The notes under the pieces were generated by a model. The model did not search any database and was not told where the DNA came from. It saw nothing but the letters and a program-made list of their open reading frames with translations. Positions 30,664 through 31,183 of a DNA stretch of 31,183 bases are shown one piece after another. The position numbers and the translations under genes are program-made. Origin of the DNA: Conoideocrella luteorostrata (taxonomy: Eukaryota; Ascomycota; Sordariomycetes; Hypocreales; Clavicipitaceae); the NCBI GenBank assembly GCA_032433595.1, contig JASWJB010000420.1:1-31183 (forward strand). The letters run 5' to 3'. The first letter of the stretch is position 1; every line of letters starts with the position of its first letter.

Positions 30664-31183
30664 TTTGCGGTTCTTGAGAGGTTGCGATTTCGATTTGATC
30701 CGAGCTGCGTTAAGGGTGGTAAAGGATGAACAGAGAGATAATCCCAACTCCAAATGTTTGAAATTTCCACCTTTGCTACAAGTGACAAGGGTGCCAGTCG
30801 GGATCCACTTAGAATCACATGATTGGCGTCATCCCCGGAGTCGGATGTTCATTATGAGGCCTGAATGTACTCCGAACGTAGTCATGAATAAATGAATTGC
30901 ACATTGATGAATTCATCGGCTTTCTCTATTAAGTTTTATGGTTATTCTCAAGGCATATGTCGTATTACCACGTTGATTATATTCATTTCTCCCAAAGAAG
31001 CGTCTACTTAAGCCAAAGTACTGAAGCCTAACCACCCATGCGGGGGACAGTTTAACTGAGCCATTTCGTCCACATTGTCCAATTGACCCTTTTAATTTGA
31101 ACGCTCACTATAGATGTAATTAAAGCTTATTATTAATAAAATCTATTACCTAAATAGCTATTTAAGCTATATAATAATTTTAC
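30664..31183. other. tom6 promoter region running into A+T-rich end
   Basis: No supported gene. From about 31083 to the end, composition turns strongly A+T-rich (many TTA, TAA and ATT runs), unlike the rest of the window. This may be the edge of an A+T-rich block such as a decayed repeat, but too little is present to tell. Confidence 0.45.

Noticed and set aside
1..31183. CRISPR array, rRNA genes, intact transposon
   Set aside because: No spaced direct repeats of suitable length, no rRNA-like sequence and no transposase or reverse-transcriptase frame were found.

Overview
The window comes from a filamentous ascomycete, most likely a sordariomycete of the hypocrealean type. The evidence is the set of short GT-AG introns (about 45-100 nt, often with CTNAC/CTGAC-like branch points), pyrimidine-rich promoters, a Zn2Cys6 regulator, an alpha-pheromone receptor, a fungal indoleamine 2,3-dioxygenase and a tRNA with a T-run terminator. 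Exon structures given here were worked out by hand from splice consensus plus reading-frame continuity. The order-level assignment is an inference.

Layout, left to right. At 0.7-6.5 kb three minus-strand genes lie in a row: a class 1A-type dihydroorotate dehydrogenase, a tandem GFA-domain zinc protein and an OPT oligopeptide transporter. At 7.8 kb there is a minus-strand tRNA-Asp(GTC). A gene-poor stretch of about 2.4 kb follows. At 10.2-18.1 kb is an accessory-looking block: an intronless argininosuccinate-lyase-like enzyme whose substrate-recognition residues are replaced, a convergent Zn2Cys6 transcription factor that can be rebuilt in full from 16 exons, and a divergently placed sugar transporter that is a pseudogene. 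At 19.1-23.9 kb an indoleamine 2,3-dioxygenase and the ESCRT-I subunit Vps23 diverge from a 1.5-kb intergenic region. At 25.6-31 kb are the Ste2-type pheromone receptor, a convergent protein of unknown function with an in-frame TAG in its apparent N-terminal region, and the small mitochondrial import subunit Tom6. The last 100 bases turn strongly A+T-rich.

Most genes look like independent housekeeping or signalling genes: pyrimidine oxidation, peptide uptake, tryptophan to kynurenine/NAD, endosomal sorting, mating and protein import. The possible pathway block is lyase-like enzyme + regulator + dead transporter, which could be the remnant of a small metabolic cluster. That is inference only.

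Between genes, the nonamer TACTCCGTA (or its complement) recurs at least ten times, far above chance and outside all supported coding exons. No CRISPR array, rRNA gene or intact transposon was seen. No single large novel system is evident. The strongest leads are the lyase with an altered active site, the unusual gene structure of the regulator, and the repeated nonamer.
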